From contig NZ_VTUC01000002.1 of NCBI RefSeq assembly GCF_008364555.1, forward strand, positions 124,001 through 188,000: 64,000 bases of DNA, read 5' to 3'. Positions 8,366 through 17,183 of this stretch are shown here, piece by piece (position 1 is the first letter of the stretch; each line of letters begins with the position of its first letter). The stretch comes from Enterobacter vonholyi. Lineage in GTDB: Bacteria > Pseudomonadota > Gammaproteobacteria > Enterobacterales > Enterobacteriaceae. A model generated the notes under the pieces. The model had not been told where the DNA came from and made no database searches. It saw nothing but the letters and a program-made list of their open reading frames with translations. The translations under genes were made by a program, and so were the position numbers.

Positions 8366-9818
8366 CCTGAGCCAGCGCCTGACGCTGCTCTTCATCCTGC
8401 TGATGATGCTCTGCGCCGCCGTTGCCTGCGCGGTACAGCTCTACAGCAGCATGCAGTACGGTAATGCGATGGTGCAGCGTTTGTCGGGCGGGCTGGCGCA
8501 GCAGATCGTTCAGCGCGAACCAATTCTGGACGCGCAGGGCAGGGTCGACCGCAGCGCGCTGAAACCGCTGTTTGGCCGGCTGATGACCTTTAATCCGAGC
8601 GTTGAGCTGTACGTTATCTCTCCTGACGGCGATATCCTCGCCGATGCCGCACCGCCGGGCCATATTCAGCGGCAAAAAATCGATCTGGCTCCGGTGCAGA
8701 GCTTCCTCAGCGGCACCGCCATGCCGGTGCTGGGCGACGATCCGCGCAGTCAAAATCAAAAAGTCTTTAGCGCCACGCCGCTGCGGCAGGACGGCGAGCT
8801 AAAAGGCTATCTGTACATTATTTTGCAGGGCGAGGAGTCAAATGCTCTTGCGGAGATGGCCTGGCATAAGGCGCTGTGGAGTACCGTCCTGTGGTCACTG
8901 CTGTGGGTCGCGCTGTTTGGCCTGCTGGCCGGTTTACTGGTCTGGTACTGGGTCACGCGCCCGGTTAAACAGCTGACGGTGGAAGTCGCCGGGCTGGAGC
9001 AGGACAGCATAAGCGCTATCAGACAGCTGGCGGCACAGACGCCGGACGCGGCGGCAAAAGATGAGGTGGCGATCCTGCGCAACAGTTTTATCGAGCTGGC
9101 GCGCAAAATCACCCAGCAGTGGGATCGGCTGGCCGACAGCGATCGCCAGCGCCGGGAGTTTATCGCCAATATTTCGCATGATCTCCGTACGCCGCTGACC
9201 TCGCTGCTGGGCTATCTCGAAACCCTGTCGCTCAAATCCGCCACGCTGACGCCGCAGGAGCACCAGCAGTATCTCGCCACCGCGCTGCGCCAGGGACAAA
9301 AGGTCCGTCATCTTTCGCAGCAGCTGTTTGAGCTGGCACGCCTGGAGTACGGCGGTATTAAACCCCAGCGCGAGCGGTTCGCGATGGGAGAGCTGATTTC
9401 CGACGTGGCGCAGAAGTTTGAGCTCACCGCCCGTACGCGAGAGGTCAACCTGCATATTGACGTGCCGGGGCCGTTGCCGCTGATAAACGCCGATGTGTCG
9501 ATGATCGAGCGCGTAGTAACCAACCTGCTGGATAACGCGATGCGCCATACGCCTGGCGGCGGGGAAATTCGTCTGGCGGTGTGGCAGGAAAATGAACGGC
9601 TGCAGGTCGAAGTGTCCGATAGCGGAGCGGGCGTGGATGCCGCGCTGCGTGACGATCTGTTCCAGCGGCCGTCGGCGCTCAATACTCAGGCGTCGAGAGA
9701 GAATCGCGGCGGGTTAGGGCTGCTGATTGTTAAACGGATGCTGGAGCTGCACGGGGGTGGGATCAGGCTGATGGAGTCGGCGAGCGGAGCACGGTTCAGG
9801 TTCTTTGTGCCACTCTGA
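8349..9818 (+). CDS. Sensor histidine kinase partner of the adjacent response regulator
   Basis: A 489-residue inner-membrane sensor. It has a first membrane helix at about residues 11-33 and a periplasmic loop of about 140 residues with no recognised ligand domain. The second helix is at about 176-202, followed by a HAMP region. The H-box has H277 in FIANISHDLRTPLTSLLGYLE. The ATPase has N-box VTNLLDNAMRHT, G1 VSDSGAGV and G2 GGLGLLIVKRM. Two adjacent ATG codons (8349, 8352) are possible starts, both inside the regulator gene. Sensing specificity cannot be read from the sequence. Confidence 0.92.
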   Translation: MMRRFSLSQRLTLLFILLMMLCAAVACAVQLYSSMQYGNAMVQRLSGGLAQQIVQREPILDAQGRVDRSALKPLFGRLMTFNPSVELYVISPDGDILADAAPPGHIQRQKIDLAPVQSFLSGTAMPVLGDDPRSQNQKVFSATPLRQDGELKGYLYIILQGEESNALAEMAWHKALWSTVLWSLLWVALFGLLAGLLVWYWVTRPVKQLTVEVAGLEQDSISAIRQLAAQTPDAAAKDEVAILRNSFIELARKITQQWDRLADSDRQRREFIANISHDLRTPLTSLLGYLETLSLKSATLTPQEHQQYLATALRQGQKVRHLSQQLFELARLEYGGIKPQRERFAMGELISDVAQKFELTARTREVNLHIDVPGPLPLINADVSMIERVVTNLLDNAMRHTPGGGEIRLAVWQENERLQVEVSDSGAGVDAALRDDLFQRPSALNTQASRENRGGLGLLIVKRMLELHGGGIRLMESASGARFRFFVPL

Positions 9819-9824
9819 GAAATT

Positions 9825-9889
9825 GCCGGGTGGCGGCTTCGCCTTACCCGGCCTACAGACTACCACCCCCGTAGGCCGAGCCACCCGGC
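9825..9889. repeat. REP (palindromic) elements between convergent genes
   Basis: Two inverted REP-type units: 9825-9856 (gccgggtggcggcttcgcc... acccggcctaca) and 9871-9889 (gtaggccgagccacccggc). They lie between the converging sensor kinase and artJ genes. REP units typically sit in 3' regions and can stabilise or terminate mRNAs from both sides. Confidence 0.85.
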
Positions 9890-9898
9890 AAAAAAATC

Positions 9899-10630
9899 TT
9901 ACTGCGGGAACCACTGCTCGCTAATTTTCTGGTAAGTACCGTCTGCTTTAATCGCCTTCAGCGCGCCGTTCAGTTTTTCCAGCAGGGCTTTGTTATCCGG
10001 ACGTACCGCGATACCCAGACCCGTGCCGAAGTACTGTGGATCGGTCACTTTCTCGGTAGCCGTGCCCAGCTGCGGATTGGTTTTCAGCCACTCGTTCACC
10101 ACGGCGGTATCGCCGAAGACGCCGTCGATACGGCCATTTTTCAGGTCGATAATCGCGTTCTGGTAGCTGTCATAGGCCACGGTCTTCACTTCAGGATGTT
10201 TGTCCTGCAGGTATTTCTGATGCGTGGTGCCGTTTTCCATCCCGATGCGTTTGCCTTTCAGCTGATCGAAAGAGGTATAAGCGCCTTTCTTCGCAATCAC
10301 CACCGCCGAGTTGGCGTAGTACGGGTCGGTGAACGCGACCTGCTTGCTGCGCTCAGGCGTGATGTCCATCCCGGAGATCACCGCGTCGTATTTTTTGAAC
10401 TTCAGCGACGGGATCAGGCTGTCAAAAGCATGGTTAGTAAAGGTGCAGTCGGCCTGCATCTGTTTGCACAGCGCTTTCGCCAGATCGATATCGAAACCGA
10501 CGATCTGGTTGCTGGCATCCAGCGACTCAAACGGCGGATAGGTGGCGGACACGCCGAAATTGATTTTATCCGCAGCGGATGCGCCAGCGGCGAAGGTGGC
10601 GAGTAATGCGGCCAGAACTAACTTTTTCAT
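9899..10630 (-). CDS. artJ: Arginine-binding periplasmic protein ArtJ
   Basis: Periplasmic binding protein specific for L-arginine, delivering to the ArtPQM importer. It has 243 residues with a signal peptide (MKKLVLAALLATFAAGASA). The SBP family 3 signature GFDIDLAKALCKQM is present along with YPPFESLD and the ENGTTHQKYLQDKHPEVKT hinge region. It is a paralogue of artI in the same cluster. It is transcribed from its own promoter, separated from artM by a terminator and preceded by a tandem ARG box, consistent with the known arginine/ArgR repression of artJ. Confidence 0.97.
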   Translation of the reverse strand: MKKLVLAALLATFAAGASAADKINFGVSATYPPFESLDASNQIVGFDIDLAKALCKQMQADCTFTNHAFDSLIPSLKFKKYDAVISGMDITPERSKQVAFTDPYYANSAVVIAKKGAYTSFDQLKGKRIGMENGTTHQKYLQDKHPEVKTVAYDSYQNAIIDLKNGRIDGVFGDTAVVNEWLKTNPQLGTATEKVTDPQYFGTGLGIAVRPDNKALLEKLNGALKAIKADGTYQKISEQWFPQ

Positions 10631-10693
10631 TGTAATGCTCCCGTCTGTCTTATTGATGCGCCGTGTCTGCGGCCTGGATGTACAATGCCAGTT

Positions 10694-10732
10694 AATGAAT
10701 TTATATGCAATAAAAATGATTAAGTATTATCT
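10694..10732 (-). promoter_or_regulatory. Tandem ARG box (ArgR operator) upstream of artJ
   Basis: Two 18-bp boxes at 10694-10711 and 10715-10732 separated by exactly 3 bp, the known ArgR spacing. The cores are TGAAT-TTAT-ATGCA (7 of 8 conserved positions of TnAAT-N4-ATTnA) and TGATT-AAGT-ATTAT (6 of 8). They lie 64-102 bases upstream of the artJ start. ArgR control of artJ is established in E. coli. Confidence 0.75.
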
Positions 10733-10739
10733 TTATCGC

Positions 10740-10774
10740 AAAAAAAAGCGGATAACCCATCAGGTTACCCGCTT
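10740..10774 (-). terminator. Terminator of the artPIQM operon
   Basis: Read on the minus strand, a 12-bp stem (AAGCGGGTAACC / GGTTATCCGCTT, one G-U pair, loop TGATG) is followed by a run of T. It lies 29 bases after the artM stop and isolates artJ from artPIQM. Confidence 0.85.
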
Positions 10775-10803
10775 CATGAATACCATTTTATGCATTTTCG
10801 TGG

Positions 10804-11472
10804 TTAATTTCTGCGCTCAAACGCCAGCGCTTTACGCTCGATCAGGCGCATCATCAGCGTCAACAGGCCGTTAACCACCAGATAGACCACGCCTGCCGCA
10901 CCGAACACCATCACGTCATAGGTGCGTCCGTACAGCAGCTGTCCGTGACCCATCACCTCCATCAGGGTGATGGTGTAGGCCAGAGAGGTACTCTTGAACA
11001 CCAGCACCACTTCGTTGGAGTAAGAAGAGAGCGCGCGCTTAAAAGCGTACGGCAGCAGGATCGCCAGCGTGTCTTTCTTGCTCATGCCCAGCGCTCCGCA
11101 GGACTGCCACTGGCCTTCCGGGATGGCGCGGATCGCGCCGTAGAACAGCTGGGTGGTATAGGCCGCACTGTTCAGCGAAAGGGCAATCAGGGCACACAGC
11201 CACGGTTCAGAAAGCAGATGCCAGATAACCGGATACTCCTGCAGCGACGGGAACTGGCCCGGGCCGTAGTAAATCAGGAAGATCTGCACCAGCAGCGGCG
11301 TACCGGTAAACAGGGTGATGTACCCGCGCACAATCCACACCAGCACCGGCGTTTTCAGCGTCAGGATGATGGTGAAAATAAGGGCCAGGATCAGCGCCAC
11401 GATAATGGACGCCACGGTCAGCGTCAGGCTGGTATGCAGCCCTTTCATCAACTCGGGGAAATATTCAAGCAT
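10804..11472 (-). CDS. artM: Arginine ABC transporter permease ArtM
   Basis: Inner-membrane permease of the arginine importer, 222 residues, with about five membrane helices and the His/Glu/Gln-type EAA loop (GQWQSCGALGMSKKDTLAILLPYAF). It overlaps the artQ stop by one base on the minus strand, indicating coupling. The C-terminus LMMRLIERKALAFERRN is typical of the family. Confidence 0.96.
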   Translation of the reverse strand: MLEYFPELMKGLHTSLTLTVASIIVALILALIFTIILTLKTPVLVWIVRGYITLFTGTPLLVQIFLIYYGPGQFPSLQEYPVIWHLLSEPWLCALIALSLNSAAYTTQLFYGAIRAIPEGQWQSCGALGMSKKDTLAILLPYAFKRALSSYSNEVVLVFKSTSLAYTITLMEVMGHGQLLYGRTYDVMVFGAAGVVYLVVNGLLTLMMRLIERKALAFERRN

Positions 11473-12188
11473 CAGCCTGGTCTCCGTTCAAAGCGCGTCG
11501 CACGCAGGTCAATACGCTTGAGGATGTACTGACTGAGCAACGTGATCACCAGGTAGATCGCCGCCGCCACAATGTACCAGGTAAAGGGCTCCTGGGTACG
11601 GGTGGCGATGCTTTTGGTTTGCAGCATTAAATCATTGACGCTAATCAGGCTCACCAGCGCGGTATCCTTCAGCAGCACCAGCCACTGGTTGCCGAGCCCA
11701 GGCAGGGCATGACGCCACATCTGCGGCATGACCAGACGGAAGAAGATGGCTGATTTCGACAGACCTAACGCCTGACCCGACTCCCATTGACCCTGCGGCA
11801 CGGCTTTCAGCGCACCGCGCAGGGTTTGCGACGCGTACGCGGAGTAGAGCAGGGAGAGGGCAATCACGCCGCACAGGAACGGGCTGACGTCGAAGTTTTC
11901 GATCTGCATCTGCACCGGGATCTGCGCAAAGCCGAGATTGAGGGTGAAGCCGTCCGACAGCGTGAGCAGCAGCTGTGAGGAACCGAAATAGATAAACAGG
12001 ACCACCAGAATTTCCGGTAGCCCGCGCAGCACGGTGACCAGCGCGGAGCCTGTCCAGGCGACGGGGAACCATTTCGCGGATTCCCACACCGCAAAGAACA
12101 TCGCCAGCACGAGGCCGATAATCAGTGCGCAAACGGCAAGGCCGACGGTCATCCCGGCGGCGCTTGCTAAAGGAAAAATTTCATTCAT
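11472..12188 (-). CDS. artQ: Arginine ABC transporter permease ArtQ
   Basis: Partner permease of ArtM, 238 residues, starting [25 protein letters not shown]. The EAA loop reads [26 protein letters not shown]. It lies six bases downstream of artI within artPIQM; ArtQ and ArtM are expected to form the membrane heterodimer. Confidence 0.96.
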   Translation of the reverse strand: MNEIFPLASAAGMTVGLAVCALIIGLVLAMFFAVWESAKWFPVAWTGSALVTVLRGLPEILVVLFIYFGSSQLLLTLSDGFTLNLGFAQIPVQMQIENFDVSPFLCGVIALSLLYSAYASQTLRGALKAVPQGQWESGQALGLSKSAIFFRLVMPQMWRHALPGLGNQWLVLLKDTALVSLISVNDLMLQTKSIATRTQEPFTWYIVAAAIYLVITLLSQYILKRIDLRATRFERRPG

Positions 12189-12194
12189 CAGGAA

Positions 12195-12926
12195 TTACTT
12201 CTGGAACCATTTTTTGTAGATGGTTTCGTAGGTGCCGTCTTTCTTCACTTTTTCCAGCGCAGCGTTGAATTTCTGCTGTAGCTCAGTGTTGCCCTGACGA
12301 ACGGCAATCCCCAGACCGGTACCGAAATAATCCTTATCGGTCACTTTGTCGCCCACTGGCGCCAGCTTGTCGTTAGCTTTCAGCCACTCGGTCACTACCG
12401 CGGTATCACCGAAAACGCCGTCGATACGGCCATTCTGCAGATCCAGCTTGGCGTTCTGGTAGCTGTCATACGGAACGGTGGTGATTTCCGGATGCTTATC
12501 CATGATGAATTTCTGGTGGGTGGTACCGTTCTGCACGCCCACTTTTTTGCCTTTCAGCTGATCGACAGAGGTGAATTTGCCTTTCTGACCAATAAACAGG
12601 GCGGAGTTGTCGTAGTAAGGGGTGGTGAACAGCACCTGCTTTTCACGCTCAGGGGTGATGTCCATACCGGCCATTACGGCGTCGATACGGCGGAACTTCA
12701 GGCTTGGGATCAGGCTGTCGAACGCCTGGTTGCTGAAGGTACAGGTTGCATCGATCTCTTTACACAGGGCGTTAGCCAGGTCCACGTCGAAGCCAACAAT
12801 TTTGTTGTTCGCATCGATGGACTCAAACGGAGGGTAAGAGGCTTCCGTAGCAAAACGAATGGTCTGAGCTGCGGTAGCGGAAAGGGTAACGCCAGCAAGC
12901 AGCACGGCAAGTAATACTTTTTTCAT
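12195..12926 (-). CDS. artI: Arginine transporter substrate-binding protein ArtI
   Basis: Periplasmic basic-amino-acid binding protein, 243 residues. The start is set at ATG 12926 (MKKVLLAVLLAGVTLSATA signal peptide) rather than the in-frame upstream codon at 13079, which lies inside artP and would block the signal peptide. The SBP_3 motif GFDVDLANALCKEID is visible. It is very similar to ArtJ (shared YPPFES, DSLIPSLKF, NGTTHQK), reflecting a tandem duplication known from E. coli. Confidence 0.97.
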   Translation of the reverse strand: MKKVLLAVLLAGVTLSATAAQTIRFATEASYPPFESIDANNKIVGFDVDLANALCKEIDATCTFSNQAFDSLIPSLKFRRIDAVMAGMDITPEREKQVLFTTPYYDNSALFIGQKGKFTSVDQLKGKKVGVQNGTTHQKFIMDKHPEITTVPYDSYQNAKLDLQNGRIDGVFGDTAVVTEWLKANDKLAPVGDKVTDKDYFGTGLGIAVRQGNTELQQKFNAALEKVKKDGTYETIYKKWFQK

Positions 12927-12945
12927 TATATTTCCCCTGACACAA

Positions 12946-13674
12946 TCAATGAGATAAATAGTTTTTGAAGGCATCGGTTTGCGGGTTAGCGAAGCAGCTC
13001 GCATCACCTTGCTCAACGATATACCCGTTTTCCATGTAGACCACACGGCTGGCGGTTTTGCGCGCCACTTCCACTTCATGGGTGACGATAACCTGCGTAA
13101 TGTTGGTTTCCGCCAGCTCGCGAATGATGCTCACGATCTGGGCGGTGATTTCCGGATCCAGCGCCGCGGTCGGTTCATCAAACAGCAGTACCGCGGGCTC
13201 CATCATCAGCGCACGGGCAATGGCCACACGCTGCTGCTGACCGCCGGACAGGTGCAGCGGGTAGCGGTCGCTGTAGGGCTTAAGGCGCAGACGATCCAGC
13301 AGCTTTTCAGCACGGGCGATCGCCTGATCCTTGCTTAACCCCAGCACGCGGCACGGGGCTTCAATCAGGTTCTGCAGCACGGTCAGGTGCGGCCAGAGAT
13401 TGTATTGCTGGAAGACCATGCCGACGTTTTGACGCAGCTCGCGAATCGCTTTATCAGACGGCGTCTTTGCGAAATCAAAGTGGTTACCGGCAATCGCCAG
13501 CGTACCTGAACGGGGCATTTCAAGCAGATTAAGGACGCGCAGAAGGGAGCTTTTGCCTGCACCGCTTGGGCCAAGCAAAACCAGCGTTTCGCCTTCCGGG
13601 CAGTTCAGCGTGATGTCAAACAGCGCCTGGTGTGCGCCGTAGAAGCAGTTAATGCCGTTTAGTTTAATACTCAT
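12946..13674 (-). CDS. artP: Arginine ABC transporter ATPase ArtP
   Basis: ATPase of the arginine importer, 242 residues. Walker [10 protein letters not shown] (about 35-43), signature [15 protein letters not shown], Walker [16 protein letters not shown] and the switch H in [10 protein letters not shown] are all intact. It is first in artPIQM; the ATG at 13674 begins [20 protein letters not shown] as in E. coli. Confidence 0.97.
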   Translation of the reverse strand: MSIKLNGINCFYGAHQALFDITLNCPEGETLVLLGPSGAGKSSLLRVLNLLEMPRSGTLAIAGNHFDFAKTPSDKAIRELRQNVGMVFQQYNLWPHLTVLQNLIEAPCRVLGLSKDQAIARAEKLLDRLRLKPYSDRYPLHLSGGQQQRVAIARALMMEPAVLLFDEPTAALDPEITAQIVSIIRELAETNITQVIVTHEVEVARKTASRVVYMENGYIVEQGDASCFANPQTDAFKNYLSH

Positions 13675-13701
13675 CGGGGCAGTCTTTACTCATCCAGGCA
13701 A

Positions 13702-13774
13702 TCTATAGCAATTGAGGCCGCAGATAGTACCGTTGACAGAATAGTTATGCAATATTTCTGCGTTAAAAGTTAAA
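13702..13774 (-). promoter_or_regulatory. Probable artP promoter with weak tandem ARG boxes
   Basis: On the minus strand an extended -10 (TGCTATAGA, with the -10 hexamer at 13702-13707) lies about 30 bases upstream of artP. Upstream, two sites with the 21-bp ArgR periodicity are seen: cores 13738-13751 (6 of 8 conserved positions) and 13759-13772 (5 of 8). ArgR is known to act on artP in E. coli, but these boxes are weaker than those at artJ. Confidence 0.4.
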
Positions 13775-13900
13775 TATAACCCGTATTTCCTCTTAAACAT
13801 AGCACAAAATAGCGAACGGCAAGGTCGGCGAGTATAAATGTCGGCATTCCGCAAGAAATGCCGCACATTTTACGGGGGTTACCAGGTTATATCGGCGGGT

Positions 13901-14419
13901 TTAGCGATTTTCAATCGACTGGCGCAGCGTGCCTGCCGGGGCATGAACGCTGCCGCCCACGTAGCGCACGTCGTCTACCGCCCAGCACTGTCCTTCACGG
14001 ATCATCAGCACTTCATCCTGCCAGGTTTGGGTTCCCTGCGTCAGCTTCACGCGCAGCGGAATATTGCGGGCATCCGTGTTCGGAATGGTTGACGCGCTCG
14101 CCACTTCGGCGCTGTCCGGCAGCGTGGCGCGGCTGGAGAACGGATCGGATTTCAGTAGGGCGTTATGCTGAGGATCGCGGGTGGCATCGTTAAGCAGTTT
14201 TGCCAGACCATCGCTCAGATACGGGCGCAGACCGGTGAGATCGTTGCTGCGGTGCTGAATGCGATAATCATAGAACTGCTGCGCCACGGTGTCCGGGCCG
14301 CCCTCAATGCAGGGGCCGCTGCGGGTACCGATATCCTTAAAGGCAGGCGTGACCGTGGTAGTACAGGCGCTGAGCACCAGCGCGCAGGGCACTAAAAGTG
14401 TTAAAGCTGAATAGCGCAT
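13901..14419 (-). CDS. ybjP: YbjP family lipoprotein
   Basis: A 172-residue lipoprotein of unknown function (DUF3828-like). The lipobox is LVLSAC with lipidated C19, followed by a Thr-rich linker. Conserved stretches include SGPCIEGGPDTVAQQFYDYRIQHR and WAVDDVRYVGGSVHA. Residues after the cysteine (TTTV, no Asp at +2) suggest outer-membrane sorting. It is divergent from ybjQ. Confidence 0.93.
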   Translation of the reverse strand: MRYSALTLLVPCALVLSACTTTVTPAFKDIGTRSGPCIEGGPDTVAQQFYDYRIQHRSNDLTGLRPYLSDGLAKLLNDATRDPQHNALLKSDPFSSRATLPDSAEVASASTIPNTDARNIPLRVKLTQGTQTWQDEVLMIREGQCWAVDDVRYVGGSVHAPAGTLRQSIENR

Positions 14420-14516
14420 GTTGATTTCCTTATTTATTAACTATCCTTTCAATCATAGCGTAACGAACCGATAATGCTGTGCCTAAGGCATTGAACGCTA
14501 AAGAAGGAGAGAAACC

Positions 14517-14840
14517 ATGCAGTTTTCAACAACGCCAACCCTGGAAGGGCAGACTATCACCGAGTACTGCGGCGTGGTCACCGGCGAAGCGATTCTCGGC
14601 GCGAATATCTTCCGTGACTTTTTTGCCGGCATCCGCGATATCGTTGGCGGCCGCTCGGGCGCATATGAAAAAGAGCTGCGTAAAGCGCGTGAAATCGCCT
14701 TTAAAGAGCTTGGCGAGCAGGCGGAAGCCCTCGGCGCTGATGCGGTCGTGGGGATTGATATCGATTACGAAACGGTCGGGAAAGATGGCAGCATGCTGAT
14801 GGTGAGCGTAAGCGGTACGGCGGTGAAAACCCTGAGATGA
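14517..14840 (+). CDS. ybjQ: YbjQ family (UPF0145) protein
   Basis: A 107-residue cytosolic protein nearly identical to E. coli YbjQ. Family members form pentameric assemblies and are suggested to bind heavy metals, but no function is proven. The ATG at 14517 follows aaggaga. Its stop overlaps the amiD start by four bases (ATGA), suggesting translational coupling. Confidence 0.95.
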   Translation: MQFSTTPTLEGQTITEYCGVVTGEAILGANIFRDFFAGIRDIVGGRSGAYEKELRKAREIAFKELGEQAEALGADAVVGIDIDYETVGKDGSMLMVSVSGTAVKTLR

Positions 14841-15667
14841 GGCGTTCGTTTGCCGCGCTGCTGCTGGCGCTGCTGCTGGCAGGATGCGCCACGGAAAAAG
14901 GGGTTATCGACAAAGGCGCCTACGAGCTGGATACGCGTCATCAGGCTCAGGCGGCTTATCCGCGCATCAAGGTGCTGGTGATCCACTACACCGCGGATGA
15001 TTTTGACAGCTCGCTGGCCACGCTGACGGATAAAAACGTCAGCTCTCACTATTTGATCCCTGCCAGGCCTCCCGCACCGGACGGTAAGCCGCGCATCTGG
15101 CAGCTGGTACCCGAGAGCGAACTAGCCTGGCATGCGGGCATCAGCTTCTGGCGCGGCACCAACCGCATCAATGATACGTCTGTCGGCATTGAGCTGGAGA
15201 ACCGTGGCTGGCAAAAAACGTCGGGCGTTAAGCGCTTTACCCCTTTTGAGCCAGCGCAGATTGCGGCGCTGGTGCCGCTCGCCAAAGACATTATCACCCG
15301 CTACAACATCAAACCTGAAAATGTGGTGGCCCATTCTGATATCGCCCCGCAGCGCAAAGACGATCCCGGCCCGCTGTTCCCTTGGCGTCAGCTGGCGCTG
15401 CAGGGGATTGGCGCATGGCCCGACCCGGCGCGGGTGGCGTTTTACCTGAACGGCAAGCCGCGAGATGAGCTTGTGGAGCCGAAGGTGCTGCTCGATCTGC
15501 TGGCGCGCTACGGCTATGAGGTGACCGATAAGATGACGAACGCACAGCAGAAGCGCGTGATCGTCGCGTTTCAGATGCATTTTCGCCCGGCGCGCTGGGA
15601 CGGCGTGGCCGATCGCGAAACGCTGGCAATCGCGGAGGCGCTGTTAGAGCGCTACGGGCAGGGGTAA
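14837..15667 (+). CDS. amiD: N-acetylmuramoyl-L-alanine amidase AmiD (outer-membrane lipoprotein)
   Basis: Zinc amidase that cleaves the stem peptide from N-acetylmuramic or anhydro-muramic acid. It has 276 residues: lipobox LLLAGC with C17, Amidase_2 domain about 35-185 with likely zinc ligands H50 ([10 protein letters not shown]), H166 (VVAHSDIAP) and D176. A C-terminal peptidoglycan-binding domain (about 200-270) follows. Its wall-active role is backbone, not part of the downstream secretion block, although that block begins directly after it. Confidence 0.95.
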   Translation: MRRSFAALLLALLLAGCATEKGVIDKGAYELDTRHQAQAAYPRIKVLVIHYTADDFDSSLATLTDKNVSSHYLIPARPPAPDGKPRIWQLVPESELAWHAGISFWRGTNRINDTSVGIELENRGWQKTSGVKRFTPFEPAQIAALVPLAKDIITRYNIKPENVVAHSDIAPQRKDDPGPLFPWRQLALQGIGAWPDPARVAFYLNGKPRDELVEPKVLLDLLARYGYEVTDKMTNAQQKRVIVAFQMHFRPARWDGVADRETLAIAEALLERYGQG

Positions 15668-15782
15668 TCCCTCGGGTTACCCGACTCCACTTTTACACGG
15701 TCTCCTTTTGGACTAATTTTCTAATCACATTCGCGGAGTAAATGTTTATAGTTTCCTCAGTCGAAATTACTCGCTAACGTGT

Positions 15783-15827
15783 TTGACAATATATCAGCAC
15801 GCGAAATCAGAAATACTGATGTGCTGA
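15783..15827 (+). promoter_or_regulatory. Candidate promoter and nested inverted repeat before the IprA-like gene
   Basis: TTGACA at 15783-15788 could be a -35 element. Immediately downstream is a nested inverted repeat: TCAGCAC (15794-15800), 5-base bulge, ATCAG, loop AAATA, CTGAT, GTGCTGA (15821-15827). It could be an operator overlapping the promoter or a 5' leader hairpin. The rest of the gap from 15668 is AT-rich with nothing else recognised. Confidence 0.4.
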
Positions 15828-15925
15828 CGTCTTAGCTTTATTTACATTTATTAAATGGACTACGCATTTATGCGCTGTGATTGCACACGTTCATCTTTTC
15901 CAATTTAATATTAATGGGTATAACT

Positions 15926-16549
15926 ATGTTAAGTATCTATAGTAAAAATAGCCGTCCACAAGAAGAACTTGACGCCATTATCGCGGCAACTGAAGGTTTT
16001 GAAGAAAGAACCTTACGCAAATGGCAGCGTATCAGTACCGAGAATAACGAAGATATTCATTTTATCATTAGCGGTGAAGTTGAATTCCGCCGCAAGTCGG
16101 ATGAACTGTGTGTATTCACCTTACATAATAAATGTATTTTCGGTCTCTCCTCTATTTATTACAATTCAGCGCATATGTACGGCCTGGTTCGTGCCAATAC
16201 CGTGGTGCGCACTATTAAAAAAGATGATTTTTTCCGTCTGATGAGCGAAAAAAACCTGTGGGAAGCCTTGAGCAAAGTCCTCTCCTGGTATATTTGCATG
16301 CTCAGCAAACGTGACGAAGTGCTCGTCGCCCGCAGCGCGTACTCGATTGTTCGCGAGTTCTTGCTGGAAATTAACGAACTGATGGTGCACCATCAGCACG
16401 ATATTAATATTTACGACTATATTCAGGAATATACCAGCCTTGCCCGCAGCACCATTATTAAAATCCTCGCTGACCTGAAAAAAGGTAATTATATTCAGGT
16501 TGATAAAGGTCGTCTGATGTATTTGTCGACACTGCCAGAGAAATATTAA
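15926..16549 (+). CDS. Crp-like winged-helix regulator (IprA/YaiV family type)
   Basis: A 207-residue cytosolic protein. It has an N-terminal cupin-like sensor fold related to cyclic-nucleotide-binding domains (HFIISGEVEFRRKSD at about 46-60) and a C-terminal helix-turn-helix (EYTSLARSTIIKILADLKKGNYIQVDKGRLMYL). The opening YSKNSRPQEELDAIIAATEGFE resembles IprA/YaiV-family proteins. The start is ATG 15926; in-frame codons at 15914 and 15881 are less likely. The gene is clearly more AT-rich than the backbone, suggesting acquisition with the gsp block. It converges with gspB. Control of the secretion genes is a positional inference. Confidence 0.8.
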   Translation: MLSIYSKNSRPQEELDAIIAATEGFEERTLRKWQRISTENNEDIHFIISGEVEFRRKSDELCVFTLHNKCIFGLSSIYYNSAHMYGLVRANTVVRTIKKDDFFRLMSEKNLWEALSKVLSWYICMLSKRDEVLVARSAYSIVREFLLEINELMVHHQHDINIYDYIQEYTSLARSTIIKILADLKKGNYIQVDKGRLMYLSTLPEKY

Positions 16550-16568
16550 TCGCTTTTTACCTCCCCTT

Positions 16569-17183
16569 TTAACTGGAAGAGGGACTATGTGTCAGTGAAT
16601 TATTTGCCTGCGTTCCTGCCGTGGTTTCTTCCACGGGGGACGTGGGTATTTTCCCTTGCGAATAATCTTTTTCCTGCTCTTTTAACGCCTTCATCAATAA
16701 TGCCTTGATTGCCCCATCATCAAGTGTGTGACTGGTATTATCCTGTTCGGGAGTAGCAGAAACGTTCATTTCGGTCCCTGGCAATGTATCTCGGGATATA
16801 TCATGCGGTAATTCACCGTCTGGCGCCTGCTGCCAGTCGGTATCGCCGCTATCAATTGGCATCTCCTGCAGCGGCGGCATCTCTTTTGTCATCGGTTCTT
16901 GCTTTGCTTCAGGCTGCGGGAACGGTTTACTGACATAGACATAATGCATGTCCGATAGCTTCGTTTCTGGCTTAACGGCGCTCGTTTTTATTGGCTCTGG
17001 TACCGGATGGCGCAGATCCCAGTAAAGATGAGCATAGAGTCCCGCAGCGATCGTCATCACTATTCCCACCACCCAGATCAGGGTGGCACAGACCATTTTT
17101 TTCAGCGAGGGGCGCCGGTAAGAAAACCAGACCGGTGCGTTCAGGGTATAGCTGCGCTGGGCAGCCAGAGTGATCGTCGACAT
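16569..17183 (-). CDS. gspB: Type II secretion assembly protein GspB
   Basis: A 204-residue inner-membrane protein: cytoplasmic N-terminus, one membrane helix at about residues 30-54 (VCATLIWVVGIVMTIAAGLY) and a Pro/Glu-rich periplasmic tail. GspB works with GspA to help secretin multimers insert through the peptidoglycan. It overlaps the gspA stop by one base, forming gspAB on the minus strand, divergent from gspC-O. The C-terminal half (TTAGTQANNSLTHSPSSS) is low complexity; homology outside the helix is weak, so the call leans on context. Confidence 0.82.
   Translation of the reverse strand: MSTITLAAQRSYTLNAPVWFSYRRPSLKKMVCATLIWVVGIVMTIAAGLYAHLYWDLRHPVPEPIKTSAVKPETKLSDMHYVYVSKPFPQPEAKQEPMTKEMPPLQEMPIDSGDTDWQQAPDGELPHDISRDTLPGTEMNVSATPEQDNTSHTLDDGAIKALLMKALKEQEKDYSQGKIPTSPVEETTAGTQANNSLTHSPSSS

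Noticed and set aside
12927..13079. Upstream extension of artI
   Set aside because: The extension is inside artP and would place the signal peptide internally.
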